A stretch of 64,000 nt of DNA from Hyalella azteca. Lineage: Eukaryota; Arthropoda; Malacostraca; Amphipoda; Hyalellidae. The notes under the pieces were generated by a model, which was not told the DNA's origin, ran no database searches, and worked only from the letters and a program-made list of their open reading frames with translations. The stretch spans positions 62,001 through 126,000 of the forward strand of contig NW_025947285.1 in assembly GCF_000764305.2 (NCBI RefSeq). Direction: 5' to 3'. Shown here piece by piece: positions 11,039 through 24,470 of the stretch (its first letter is position 1; every line of letters begins with the position of its first letter). Made by a program: the position numbers and the translations under genes.

Positions 11039-12081
11039 CTGCCGACACGAATAACTTAATCATTTAGGCTAATCATCGGCATAATAACAGATTTAATCGG
11101 CAATATAACAGAAATCATTGGTAAAATAACAGAAATCACAGGCAAAATAACAGAAATCATCGGCAACATGACAGAAACCATCGGCAATAATAGATATTAT
11201 CGGCAAAATAAAAAAAAACTATTTTTATTAATACCTGATCGTAAGTATATAAGCACAGAATTCGCGAAAACTAACACAGATGTGACGACGAAAAAGGCGC
11301 GTGCATCCCAAAATTTGATTTAGGAATACCAACATAAGGACATACAAATGCAGCGCATGTATGAAAAAAACACAGCCAGGAGTAAATGAAAGCTCGTGCA
11401 GAATAATTAAGCCATACGCCAGGATTAAGTGAAACTTGAAGCACATTCACCGTAGACTGAACTACACGCCTGGGTTGTCACAGCTGCCGCATATTGCAGC
11501 AGCGCGCACAAAGCTCCACGAGCCTTTTATCTGACCAGGCGTAATTACCACAGAGAATCTAATCAACTTCTCGAAATAAGCTTTGACATTGAATAAAATG
11601 GTGCAGTGATTTGGGCTTCAGTGACAATCTGGAGCTTTGACATCGCCAAGTGAACGCAAGGAATTGCAAGCAACAGCGCTTGAACAAGAAGAAAAGAACA
11701 AATTACGCCTCTAGATTTAGAATATCATCAAACAAATAGCGAGAATAAATCAGTGCCTGAATTGAGCAGCGACAAATGCACTCATAAACACGATTATTTA
11801 TCATGTTCAGTTTGGCTACAGTAAATGAGTACTTGAATTATAACCTAAAATTACAAATTCCATTACAGTCAAATTATAACCTAAGTAAAAATTATAACCT
11901 ATAATACCTCGCTAAAATAATCTCATATACAATTACTTTACAGAGTACCGTACATACTATATCTACTATTTAAATTATGAAATCATAACTCAAATTATGA
12001 AATCTATCTATAATCATTACAAAATTTCTCACACAGACCTGAGAGGATCATTTTTCAACATAAAAGCAACGCAACACTCAC

Positions 12082-12153
12082 AGTCTTCGGAGGTCTGACA
12101 GCGTCCTGAAAGCCCCGTCCTGTATCGTGTGTAGGCCGTTGCTTCGCATCTCC
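12082..12153 (-). CDS. ADGRA exon 3: LRR (72 nt)
   Basis: A 72-nt LRR exon between a CAG acceptor and a GTGAGT donor, reading EMRSNGLHTIQDGAFR then TLSDLRRL. Same phase pattern as the neighbouring LRR exons (1 + 69 + 2). The intron upstream is 19.4 kb. A further LRR exon hidden there cannot be excluded, since 72-nt exons can be added without changing frame. Confidence 0.9.
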
Positions 12154-12560
12154 CTGTCATCACAAACAAATAGTATATATAATTAATAATATATAATAAT
12201 ACAAGTACTTACATCATTAGTCTCATACTTAAATCACAAGTTCACAAAAAATTTAAGCGGAAAGAAACACAGCATATCGTCAATGTAAACGTTTGGATGA
12301 CCAGCTCCATCAACAATTCGAAAAATAATATAATAATGAGTATCAAGTTAAAATGATATAATAATGTACAGTAAAAATAGGTGTACTTTTGTAATAAGTG
12401 TAGAAAATCTCTGTGAACGAACAAGAGTAAAAGCAGCCTGAGCAATAAGAGAAAAACCTGCCACCAGTCGGTAGCTCGCGAGCAGGGCGAGCGTTAGCTG
12501 AGCGAGGGTTCGTGTTGACAGTACAAACGAGCGAGAACTGAATCACCTAATAAATCAAAG

Positions 12561-12660
12561 GCAGGACTGCACTCGATGCAGTCTAACTGCCACTCACCAC
12601 GTCAAACACTGCAGGACTGCACTCGATGCCGTCTAACTGCCACTCACCACGTCAAACACT
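12561..12660. repeat. 50-bp tandem duplication
   Basis: Two head-to-tail copies starting GCAGGACTGCACTCGATG, differing at one base (A/C at unit position 19). Confidence 0.95.
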
Positions 12661-14998
12661 GCGCCATGACTTAGATTTTAGCATCACGATCGCAGCCAAC
12701 AGCACAGGACGCTGTCAGAGCAGCACGGGCGTCACTATCGCGCACTTTTTTACTCTGTTACGTATTTTGCACCATTGTAACCTTTTTGTAGCTTTATAAC
12801 ATTATAGCCAAATTAAATAACCAACATTATATAAATATAATAATAAATTTTTAAAATATAAATAATATTTTATATATTTATTTATTTTTAATTAAGTTTC
12901 TATTCACTTGGAAACTATCCAAAAATTGAGTAAGTACTTAGTTACTCAGGACACGAGTACCGTATATCATTTATGGGTATAGCAGTTATATACGAAGATA
13001 TATATAGGAACAAGACGAGACGAGCAGTCGCTGTATACGTCAACTGTCGCTTGATGAGCTCTAAACAGGACAGTTTGACTTCGTTTTACTGATTAGCTTT
13101 GTATAGGCCGCGAAGTTTAAATTGCTGCTCACGTGGTGAATTGCATACTACCAATAATATAAAGGCGGTTATAACTTCCTTCTCTGCCAACTAAAACGGT
13201 ATTTTTCTATCAGAAAGTAACGTTAAGCGTCATTAAATCTCTTGGTTTTTCGAATTTAAAGAGTGAAATACTATACCAAGAATAGCTACGTACTTCCTTA
13301 GGACGGTAATTATCGCTTCGGTACTGAATACCGTGGCGTGCAGCAAACCTCCTTTGATGAGACCATATATAGCGACTCTATAGAGGCAGTAACTGGGCAA
13401 TCAAAAGCTCTTCGAGTTCATCGGAGCTCGTCACGCCCAGTCCCTCGGGGTTGAGGTTCCTCTCAATCCAACCCCCAATCCAAGCTACTGAGTCTCATTT
13501 GAGGCTAACTTCTGCGGTGGGGATAAGCCTTCCATCCCGAGACATGCAATTCATTCGGACAAATTGAATTTCCAATTTTGAAGCTACAATGTAAGTCCTC
13601 CTTCTTACCAACTCCAACACAGAAAATTCAAATTATAAGCTTCGGATGGTGTTATGTCGTTAAAAGCGTGTATTGAAACTTTCCTGAGGTAGCTAATTTT
13701 TTTTCAAGAACTTTGCACTAACAACCTGATCTTTAAAAGACTAAAGACTAAATGCAAGATGCAATAATGGAATAATAATTCCGGATGACATCTCTCGTCC
13801 TCACGCCAAATGGTAATTAAATACAAAGCAATCAAGTTTTTTAATCAAGTTTTTTGTTGTTGGTGACTATTCATTTGACTGCGAAGGCACATGCCACTCA
13901 CAAAAACGACTAGGTCATATTGAACAAATAGCGCCACACTTTCTGCACGTATAGCACTGGTATGCACATTAGCTACAAAGTCTAACTAATTTATACTGAG
14001 ACAAAGTCTCCCTCATTTCTCCAAGTGTAGCACTAGTAATTGCAATGGATAGCATTACAAAGAGTCTAACACGGTGCCTTGACCGCGGACGCGTTTCTGT
14101 TACCAGACACCGAAGAGCTACCGAGCTGTAATAAGCATGACGCTCGATGATGGAAGCAGCGCTGCCATCCATTATAAGAAACGTGAAACCTCTCGAGACC
14201 TCAAGAGTTTTGGAGGAAATGCTTTCCAAATTTTAGTGCAAAACAATGGTGTAAACAAATTAGATTAGAGAGTAAAACTTGATGTGAACATGAATACGAA
14301 GCGTTGTTTGCTATGATAGGGGGCAAGCAGCAGCAGGATTCATGCAGTAATCAATAAAGTGATAACAATTCATCAGTTTCAACATGGTTCAGCATTAACT
14401 GAACGAACAATTGACAAAGAACTTTTCTCCTGCAATACATAATATATAACGCAGGAGTTCACGTCATTTCATGCGCAATCCAATATTTTTAGTCAAATAT
14501 TAGCTCATGTTTCTCATATTAAATACTATATTTTGCTCGGCGATGAACCTTTGAAGCACAAGCAATTTGTATCACAAAAATAATTATCATAAAGCGATTC
14601 TCAAGCTCCAAATCACGGAGCATTTTCCATCGTGTGCCGCTCTCATGTCGGTTTCTGAACAGAAAATATCGAGATTTGGACACATTTTAGTGGGCATAAA
14701 TGTTGCGGCAACAAAATTCGAAGAAAAGCGAGCGTCTTTCCGTTGATCGAGATCGGATTTTGAGCAGCGTTCTATATTCCATTAAATTCGAGAGTTTGCT
14801 TTGGCAGACGACAGACTGGGACTCCGCCATGATTGATGTCGCTTGCCGATGGTGCTTCTAACATAGCAAGTAAATTGAGAAAATCAACAATCAAGACTTG
14901 GAAAAAATTGAAATGCCATCAAGTTGAAGTGAACTTTAATACATATCATCCTATTAGAATTAACTCAATATCTTAGCAATTAAAGTTAAATTACAAAG

Positions 14999-15136
14999 AT
15001 ATAACTCAGTACTCACTGCAGTGAGTGACAGAGAGCGCATTTTCTCGTTGACGAAAACGTGAAGTAACGGACAGACAGACGGACATGGCGAGCACAATAG
15101 TGCATTTTTTACATAAATAAGAAAATGCGCTAAAAA
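14999..15136 (+). repeat. CTCACTGCAGTGAG dispersed element, copy 1
   Basis: About 138 bp. Starts with the perfect palindrome CTCACTGCAGTGAG, then AGCGCATTTTCTCG, a GGACAGACAGACGGACATGG block, and ends GAAAATGCGCT, the inverse of the earlier AGCGCATTTTC. Nearly the same sequence recurs at 21,531 and, inverted, at 61,253. Probably a short non-autonomous element; class unknown. Confidence 0.82.
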
Positions 15137-18100
15137 GCCATAAACATAGGCATCTCAATTAAAACGTGTTGGCACGGTTCTTTTGATACGTTGAAACTTG
15201 TGAAGCGTGTGACAACATGGCGACGTGTAGCATGAAAAGCGTCACTAGTGTGCCGCCCCCATGGCGCTGTCACCAGCGATAAAGATGGGACGCGAGATAA
15301 GGAGGCACGGAAGCAGGGAAATAGGTGCTTGCAGCGAGGGAAAAAACAGGCCAACTAAAGCATATGGGACGGACCACGAAGAGACCGAAATGGTGGAAAT
15401 AAAATATTTTATGTCAACAATTATATTGATGTAGAATTGTAGGTATCAATAACGAAATATGAGCGAAAACATTTTTGAGTCCTTGCGAATATAGAAAAAA
15501 ATTTAAATTGATGGTAATCAAATTAACTCAAAATCATAATAATCAACGAATACTCTAATGATATCTACTCCGAATTTTTAATCTCAGCAGGGTCTTGGTC
15601 TCGATCACACTTGAAACAACCAATGAGCGATGAGATAAGAATTAATGACGAAATTCAAGATCAGAAATTAGCTTTATAGATAAGCAAAAAAGTAGCAAAA
15701 GCGCCCAATAGAATCAAGCACCATGATGCCGTCGTATGCTCAACTGCCACAGAGATCTGGCAAGGTTAGCGCAGTGGTGGTGGCTGAGGTCGTAAACACT
15801 ACACCAAAAGTTTGCGTGGTAATGGCTATATAGAGATGGGCTGGGGCTTGAGGCTAAGCCGCGGCACACGATACGTAAACAGCTGTGCGTCTCTGAGCGT
15901 TCGGACAGACTGCGACACTAAAGCTTAGAGGAGTGCAGGCTTGATTAGCGTCACGCAGCTGAGAGGACATGCGTGACTAACATCACGCAGCAGCCGTCAT
16001 TTAGCAGGCATATTAATTCAACAACGACAAAAGTTTGAGCGATAGCATGGAGCTAGTGTACACCCGTTGAACAAGTGATTTATTCAACGGTAGCACGTGA
16101 GTTCATCCGCAATATCGTCGCGGTGGCGGCGCGAATATCGACTGTTCATTAAGCGTGTTTGCCACAGCTGCGCCAGCTCCATTGACTTCGCATTACCTCA
16201 ATTCAGGACACGAGAGCGAGTCCTTCAGAGCTTCCCTGTAATACCTAGGCTCCTTCCATGCCAGGAACTCGGCGCCTTCACAACTACCTTCACGTCGTAA
16301 ACACTCCCACTTAAAATACTTCTCCATCCAATCTAATTTAATCGAACAAAATATCCTCCTGAAGTGAGCGCAAACGATTCCCCGGTACAGAAATGTTGCC
16401 GCTATTTATCCACGCATTTTTGTGTTCCTTCGCTCTGCTTAATCGTAACTTTCTTGCATCTTTTCATGTCTTTCCCCTCTGTTCCCAACATCTACTTCCT
16501 TTTTATTCTCCCTCTCCCTTATATTCTTGTCTGCATACGCCATCATGCCTTTCGAAGTATTCTTCAATGTACATTATACCAACACTACAGTACATTCCTC
16601 AAAACTAATATAATGAGTCTATCCACAATTCATTATGTATTCCAGCACATCCTTTTTAAATATCCGTCCTTATTCATCCTTATGCATGGCTCATTATCCT
16701 CTCAACCTCATCAAATCCCTCATCCTTTCTCTCCACCTTTAGTCAACTCCCGATCCGTTCCAGCCAAGCACCCGGGGAAAAAATTAACAATTTTTCAAAC
16801 CCGAAATTTTCCGGGCGTGAAATTAACGGCTCCCTCACAGGCGAAGTAAGCTTCCTCACAAGCAAGCGTCAATATCTCAGACCCGATGAGACTTTATTAC
16901 TTGAGCAGCTCGAGCAGAAACGAGCGGCGCAGCTTTTAAGTAGCTATTGGGAAATGAGGCTTCGATCATTGTAAAAAATCGACCGAGTTTCACGGACACT
17001 TCAAATCTAGAGACGCGTATGATGCACTTGAGTCGTCTCAATGCTGATGGTGAAGTGCGTACTTCATCGGTGTGTTTTGCGTATACAGTGAAGGTAGGTA
17101 CCGCTAGCAGGCATATATGGCAAGTGATACTCTTACCAACGACTTCGAATAGTCTATGAAACGCATTTTAGTTGGAAAATGGATGTAAGATGCAAACTGA
17201 AGATTGGAAGTGATAGCCGTTAGCTATGTTTTGGAAGGAAAAGGCAGAGATTGGAATCATATGGAGAGGTGGAACATAAACATCCACGTAAAATTCAATT
17301 TATGAAAGTTGTCGCGTACAAACTAATGCTTGGAGATGTGGGGAATACGTAGGAGTGCAGAATCATCCCATCCCTAAAATGCGGAGTATATTCAAGACGC
17401 GGAGGAGCGTCGATACAGTAACTATGTGCAAATAAGTAAGAACGGATGATATGGGGAAACGTGCGTGATGATGAAGGTACGGGGAAAAGGTTCTATAGCC
17501 CAGGAACGGTGATGGGGGATTAGGGGATGGGAACAGCGTGTCGTCTTGGAGCGGTAGCAGCAAAAGCCAAGGGATTTACGGCGGTGGCGCGGCGTCATCG
17601 GTCGCCTGGGACCTGCAAGGACGAGGGGACTGCAGCGTCTCGAGGCCGAAGGAAGGTAGCGAGACCAGGAAGTAGACCAGCAAATGAAGGAAGAAATAGC
17701 GTCTGGAAAGCTAGTGTCACGGCCACACGGCTTGCTAGAGCTTCTGCTATTATGCTATCTCGCACCTCATGTCAAGTATGAACCTCATCTTCGAAATGGA
17801 AGATCCTATATAGGACTTCTGACAAGCACAGACACACGTCAGAAGACCCCTTTGAGTGGTAGCGGCTGAAAAAAATATGGTGAAGTGATCATTTCACGCA
17901 TCATTTCAAATCAACTTGAACACAAACAAATAGGATTCGGAAGCCGCAGTTTCTAAATTGGCTCGCTTAAGTACAATTTCATGAAACAATGCAGTGTCCT
18001 ATAACATGAGCAGCACCCCACACCAAGATGGCGGTACAGGCCGTGAATGAAGGCCTCCTGCCAATTAGGGCCAAAATATGGCCAAACCGTCGGCCTTCCG

Positions 18101-18696
18101 ATCTGTTCGCTCCCTTCGTGTCAATATTGGCGACCTCGCCCGCTCCTGCAATTGTCTTTATGGCCACGGGGTCTTCCCTCTACTTACTCGCCTCCATTCA
18201 CCTCTCGAAAGAGGAGTCCAGATTATTCCTTTTTTTTAAATCGGCGTCAAGATATCAAATTAATTTTTGTCGTTTCGTATGCATGCATGTAATAAATAAT
18301 CGTAATTTTCAATGAATAAAATAAATTTCACCGGCTTCCGTGAGTAATTTGGATGAGAACTCAACTAAAGATGGGCCAAGCCGTTTATTTGAGTTGAAAA
18401 ATCAAACGAGTCAAATAGCGACCTAAACTGGGAAGGATATAATTTAGGAATTTAAACCAATGCATATTAATGGAAAAATGGCAGTGTTAGACCTTCATTC
18501 TGCAATCAAGGCATGCGCAGTTAGCGTGCGTCACAGGCACACTCAAAAAATTGGTGGTTATAGTGTCTAAATAGTGACAATTAATTCCTGCACGTAGCAC
18601 TGATATTGGGGTAAGAGTCGATATGGGTCAGGATCGGACATAAATAAAAAGTGCCTCACTATTGGGACAATTTCTCGCTTTTTACTCAGAGTGCGT

Positions 18697-18840
18697 GGCC
18701 ATACTTTCAAAATTCGCTAAGTGAACGTAAGTACTTCCGCTCTATTTTCTTGTCTATGATTGGTGGATCTTGCTTGAAAGGCCGTCAATGATTGGCTGAT
18801 GAACTTACGATCTCTCAACTTTTTTTGAAAGCATGGGCCC
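18697..18840 (+). mobile_element. 145-bp inverted-repeat element (MITE-like), copy 1
   Basis: Starts GGCCATACTTTCA and ends TGAAAGCATGGGCCC, giving terminal inverted repeats of about 14 bp. The interior includes TTCGCTAAGTGAACGTAAGT and CTATGATTGGTG. The second copy at 24,471 has the same ends and is about 85% alike by eye. Confidence 0.8.
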
Positions 18841-20841
18841 TGGGTCCCTCCATGAACGCATGCAGGGCTACACGACGACTCCAGAAGGCCCTCGGCTCGT
18901 TCATACGACTGCTGAAAGTCAGTGCTTATAATTTCAGACCTGCACTGATCATAGAGCGACGGCACTCGGTACTATTGACATGTCGTCGTACATATATAGA
19001 TGTATAAACCTATATAGATGAATATCAGTATCATCACGAACCAACTATATAAACAACAAACAAACTTTTTTTCAAGAATCTATAGTCACAGGAGCACCTA
19101 GTCTTTGATAAAGAAACCTCCAGTGTCATAACATAGCGTCGATGTAACAATACGAACTATCGATATAAATTACGAAAAACTGTTTTTAACTGCTCCAGTA
19201 ACGCGGCTGCTCACAGCATTAATACATGCTTCTCACATAATACATCTTAATACGCTGAAGCGTTACACAAAAGTAGCCACACTTACGTTATTTCAGTGAA
19301 AAATAACCTATTTACCGTGCCACTTAGCATCGAAATTTTTTATTCTTTAGTTAAATCTAAAAAACGAATCCCGCCTAATCACACACGCATGCAAAATACG
19401 AAGACCGCGAAACAACATTTGGTCCTGCTAAGTAAATTGACCTCAGCGCAGGGCGAATTTCGGCGTGACAGGTCCGGAATACAACGAAAGAAAAAGATAA
19501 ACGAAAAAAAGATAAACACAATATAACAAAGTAATAATGTCACTTGTTTGCTTTAATCGCAAATTCACTAAAAACTTAATGCGATGTCCCAGTGTCTGAC
19601 AGTGACTTCAAAGTTTTAGCTTCCAGTTCCGGTGTTTCTGATTTGCGCATTTTAGAATCATTGTATATTTTTAAACAGAGGCCTAGTTTGAATTTAGCTT
19701 TTAGCTCTTACCCGCTGGAAATTGTAAATAGATAGGTTTTACAGCTTAGGTTTTTTGTTGCAATCATGGCTGTACTAATTACTGATTTATCTGTATTCTA
19801 GAATTTTCGAACTGACGATGGAGCTGGACTCCGAAACGTTTTCTTTAAAGATACTATGAATTTTTGTGGAGTTTTCTTTGCTTTTAAGTTTTTAGACAAT
19901 ATAACAAGATAAATACAGATGGCACTGAAAAAGATAACTTCAATATAACAGAGGCTACAGCAAAGAACCATTAGATCCCTGACTACGGTCTCCATGAGAC
20001 CAGTTTACGTACGCCTTATTGCGCGCTTGGTTTTCACAGGTGCTGTGTCAATACAAAATTCATGTTAAAGGATATATTTTAATGAATTTGTAGAACAACT
20101 TGACATCATGATTCCAGCACCTCGTTCAAAACAAGCATATATTTAGCCGTTGAATGGCGACTGGTAATATACTTATGCGTCTCTATGGGACATAAAAGCA
20201 ATTGAATGAATCCGACACGGAGTTTTCCGGCGAGTGCGGACGGTATTGGATTCTTTATCAGCCAGAAACGCAGCGTCAGGCTCATGATGGTGCCTCTAGA
20301 ATACGTATAAGGAGCGGCGGCTAGGCCGTGTCGGAGCCGTCATTTGCATATCGAGTAGTCAGGCCTACGCGGGAACAACTATCAGCTTTTTCAACTTTTC
20401 TTCCTGTCGTACTGCCGAAAATTTGTATCGCAGTCCCTTCATTTGTTCACTCATTTGATTATGCAACTATATTACAGTGCTATACATGGAATTAGGCTAA
20501 CAACGCGCTATGAACGAAGTGTATATAATGCTCGTTTGTAAAAGTGAATTTGCCACGGTGTGAACGTACAGAACCAAAGTCTACGGGCAAAAGAAGACTA
20601 CTCTGAATAAACTGGAACATTTTTAATCTACAAAATTTCAAGGCTCGTCGAATGGTCATAACCCACCCCAAGATCACCAGGTTCACCTATACAGTTAGCG
20701 ACAAAATTATTCATACACCCTTTCTTTTCTATGCTTTCTTCAATAACTCGCAAATTTCAAGAGTGTATGAGCCTAAGATTTGATAGAATAAAACAGTATG
20801 TAATAGGGAAAATAACACTACATTTTCAAAACAAAATGTAA

Positions 20842-20893
20842 TGAAGGTGTTGGGGGATGATTTTTAACATGCAAAAATCCCCCAACACCTTCA
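20842..20893. other. 17-bp perfect hairpin
   Basis: TGAAGGTGTTGGGGGAT at 20,842-20,858 is the exact inverse of ATCCCCCAACACCTTCA at 20,877-20,893. The 18-base spacer can extend the stem with T5/A5 after a short bulge. Could be a solo foldback element; no function is visible. Confidence 0.85.
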
Positions 20894-21530
20894 CACACAC
20901 TTACTCGTACAGTTGGAAAATACTAACATAGTAAGTATTTAAAGCAAAACTAATCATTTAATTAATGCGGTTCAAGTTAATGCTTAATTCAGGCATCAAT
21001 AAATTAGAGCATCTTGCAATATCGAGGGAAAATGAGTGCTCGATATCCAACCGTACTGAACGCAAAATTTTCAGCAAATAACATCTTTCGCGTGAAATTT
21101 GTGGTCGATTCAGAATGCAATGAAGTTCTTCTAAACTGGATAAGGGCCTGCCTTCACAGCTCAGAATACTGGGCAAAAAGTGAGGTAAATTTAGGCCGCA
21201 TCCGAACCACAGGCAGAAGAAAAGTTCAAAGCGCTTCTGCGATGCTATTGCGGTTATACGGAGGCCAGAAGGGAGGCTCAGGCACAAGCTTCAAAGTGCG
21301 GCGCACGATGCCTTGAACAACACTGGCTTAGAATACCTAATGAAGTGTACTCAAAATTTATGTGCAAACGCGCAATACGGGTGTAAAAAAGATTTGTGCT
21401 TAGTTTAGACTTTAGATCAATATCAGAGTACCATGAGGCTTTGTATGCCATTAAATTATGTAAATATGATATATAATATATTCCAAACAACATTTGTGCC
21501 GTCCAACATACTTAACTATTTTAACCAAAA

Positions 21531-21679
21531 ATATAACTCAGTACTCACTGCAGTGAGTGATTTTCGTCGACGAGCATTTTTCTCGTCGACGAAAACGTGA
21601 ACTCACGGACGGACAGACGGACGGACATGGCGAGCACAATAGTGCATTTTTTCCATAAATGAGAAAATGCGCTAAAAAA
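21531..21679 (+). repeat. CTCACTGCAGTGAG dispersed element, copy 2
   Basis: Same order of blocks as copy 1 but about 10 bp longer, because the TCGTCGACGA segment occurs twice around GCATTTT. Ends GAGAAAATGCGCT. Confidence 0.82.
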
Positions 21680-21967
21680 TAATAGTTCAATTTGACATGC
21701 CCATGCCCAAGGATAAGGAACTAAAAACTGTACAACAGAACAAAAGCAGCTAGACTAGGACATTGATCTACAGTGCCGACACCTCCATAATGCTGTCGTA
21801 TTGAACTTTCATAACACGCCTCTACTATTGGCTTATTGTTCTCATCGATAATAACTTGGGACGCGCGATCTGCACGCATCAAGAGCAATTAAACACCTAC
21901 AATGCCTAACTAAAACAGGCGTCGGAAGCTGTGATGACCTCTCTTATACAAAGAATGAAGAAAAAAC

Positions 21968-22098
21968 TCATTTTAATTCTTAGATGTCATATAAGTGGTT
22001 ATTGAGCATAGTACATTATATCAACTATANAACCTCATTTTAATTCTTAGATATCCTATAAGTGGTTATTGAGCATAGTACATTCTATCAACTATAGT
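21968..22098. repeat. Tandem duplication of about 65 bp spanning the undetermined base
   Basis: The segment starting CTCATTTTAATTCTTAGAT occurs twice, with three or four differences. The only N of the window (22,030) lies at the joint, so an assembly or read problem is possible. Confidence 0.8.
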
Positions 22099-23205
22099 CC
22101 ATTCGTGCTTGAGGCATCATCTTGAGACTAGATAACAAATAAAAAATATGCAGGGACGTGAGTGTTATGGCACCAATGTCGTTATTGAGTCATCTATAGA
22201 ACAGGTATTTCAAATCAATGTGATTCAGAGACTTCTCAACCGCATTACTTCTATACATTTATATCAATTAATTTGGCAAAAACTTGCTCCTCCAGACATT
22301 GAAATTGCTTCAAGGACTACAAAATATTCCCGTTATTTTCATACTGAACATACTCAAATACAGATTCCACGAATGCAAATTGCCCAGTATATTCAATCTA
22401 AGTCAATCAGCATGATTAACCCCACTTAATCATAGACCAAACTTCAAATAAGACTCGGCACTTTCCAGCACGTTTGACCCATCGTTTAAGCCTACTTTAC
22501 TTCCTCTTCGACATAGTTTACCCCAACTAAATCGAATAACAGCCAACAAACCCGGCGGAATCATTAGGTTAAATTCATTGCCAGCACAGTCTATATACCT
22601 ACGATACCTCTTTGGAATATACGCAATTATTAAATAAATATAATACTTTCCACAGCATGACGGAGCATATTTTTCAATCAGAACAAAGCTTAAATCTATT
22701 TATATAAGTTTCAATAGACAGTTCTTGAAACTTAGCAGAAGGCATGTCTGAAGCAACATATTTACATCAGATATTGTTCAAATGATTATATAATAGAATG
22801 AATAAATTTGAGCTCGTTTTACTATTTTGTGTTTTATATATGATATATTCTAGATAAATAGAAAGAACTGTAGTTGCAGCGTCTTCCCCGGTGCTAAAGC
22901 AGCTGCAGGATTTAGGATTTTCTCAGCAGGAATAGCGTCAAAAACATTTTTTTCTAATTATCCTAACCAAGATCAGACACCGAAGCAGTAGTTCCAAAAA
23001 TATTCAATTGAACCTATAGCATCACATGCATTATCTATAAAATGTCAAGATTTACCTCATCATTACACATGAATGAAAAATAATCATTTCAGAACTGATA
23101 AATCAAGCATCGAATGCTTTCTCCAGCAAATTATTTTCAGGCTGACGAGTTGATTTATGATTTCCTCATTTGTTCACTTGGCTTGGTTCACTCCATATAC
23201 ATACT

Positions 23206-23725
23206 GCCGGGCACGTGCCAGTCACGGTCCAGTCTGATATTCTTTAATACATTTTTATATAAGTATTCAAACCAGCCGTGCAAGGCACCTGCCATGCTAG
23301 CTACGATCAATGCAAAATATATTTTGACCGGGACGTGACTGCAGCGTTGCCAACTAGTTTTTTGCGGATTATATCAGATTGACAGCTCAACAAACTTGAT
23401 TTTAGCAATTTTGACAAATCAAAAATATCTATACCGTGCATCAGTTCAACATACTAGATTTTATAAAACTTGTACGTAAATATCCTAGTCAGCAACGCTG
23501 CGTAATTGGCATGTCACGTGATACGAAATAGGAACTGAAGTGGGGGGCAGCCCGTGACCGGACTGAACACGTGAATGTGCCGGTCAGGGAATGGACCGTG
23601 ACTGTCATTCACTGCATTAAGCGTGCAAGGCATCTGCCTTGCCAACGATGTGACTGCTTCTATAGAAATACATTAATGAATATTGGACTGAACCGTGATT
23701 GGGAAATGCCTGGCACGTACCCGGC
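23206..23725. mobile_element. 520-bp inverted-repeat element
   Basis: Left end GCCGGGCACGTGCCA, right end TGGCACGTACCCGGC. Homology continues inward for about 85-100 bp on each arm: GTCACGGTCCAGTCTGATAT on the left, and the inverse of ATATTGGACTGAACCGTGAT on the right. Non-coding interior. Probably a non-autonomous DNA transposon; no clear target duplication seen. Confidence 0.78.
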
Positions 23726-24470
23726 CGAACTCTCCTTCGGAAGGAACTCCGTCCAGACTCAGAAAATGCTAATTTAATCATTGAATTGGTCGCATTAGCC
23801 CCGTTTCTTTGCACATACAGCCTAACAAACATTCGAAATGCTTCTTGAAGCGTCATCGCATCCAAAACTTGAATGTTGAAGCAAGGGAACGTGAGCATGT
23901 TGACGTATTGGCAACGCAAGCGAGTTTTCGTACATGCCAAGCCAGCCAGATCGTAACATGTACAGGTTCTGATGTACACGTAGCGCAAGCGTGTTGACAA
24001 ACGAAACGTGATCGTGTTGAAAATAACGCAGTGTTGACAAATATCCGATGCACGCGTTTTGACGCACACGCAAAGCACGAGTGTTGAAACGAACATGTGT
24101 TGAAGTGCATATAAGCTTGCAAATGAATCCTTCTCATTTCTTGCACGGTGCTTGTCGCATGTCACGCTAGGTCCTCATTCCAGCGTTATGGAGAGTGGGC
24201 ATGGAACAGCTTGGTCAGCCGCTCATTACGAGTCATTCGTTCTTTCTATTTTTTGCCAAGCCATTCCCAAGAAATCTGTTCGCGTCGAAATAAAGCAGAT
24301 GGCCGAGTCCAGGTTGTGGAAAGCCGGTTCCATCCGAAGAATTAATCGGAATGTAATTTTGGAAGTTATTGAATAATATCGAGGTTTGAGTTAATATTAA
24401 TAATAAGGGCAATGTAACAGCAGACTTAACGCTGTGTCATTAGGGTGAACGTCGGCGCGATTGAGTGCTG

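Noticed and set aside
15770..15840. Second A-box-like word (GGTTAGCGCAGTGGT)
   Set aside because: No matching B box (GGTTCGA-type) within 80 bp and no acceptor stem.
16364..16849. 161-codon plus frame, hydrophobic
   Set aside because: Lies in a T/C-rich tract of ADGRA intron 2. The hydrophobic residues follow from base composition; no domain, no conserved pattern, no neighbours that would support it.
22148..22429. 93-codon plus frame
   Set aside because: Codon content looks ordinary, but there is no recognisable motif, no splice context and no repeat partner; length is within chance for this much DNA.
23617..24165. 182-codon minus frame
   Set aside because: Overlaps the right arm of the 520-bp inverted-repeat element and a stretch of loose GTGTTGACAAACG-like repeats; no recognisable protein.
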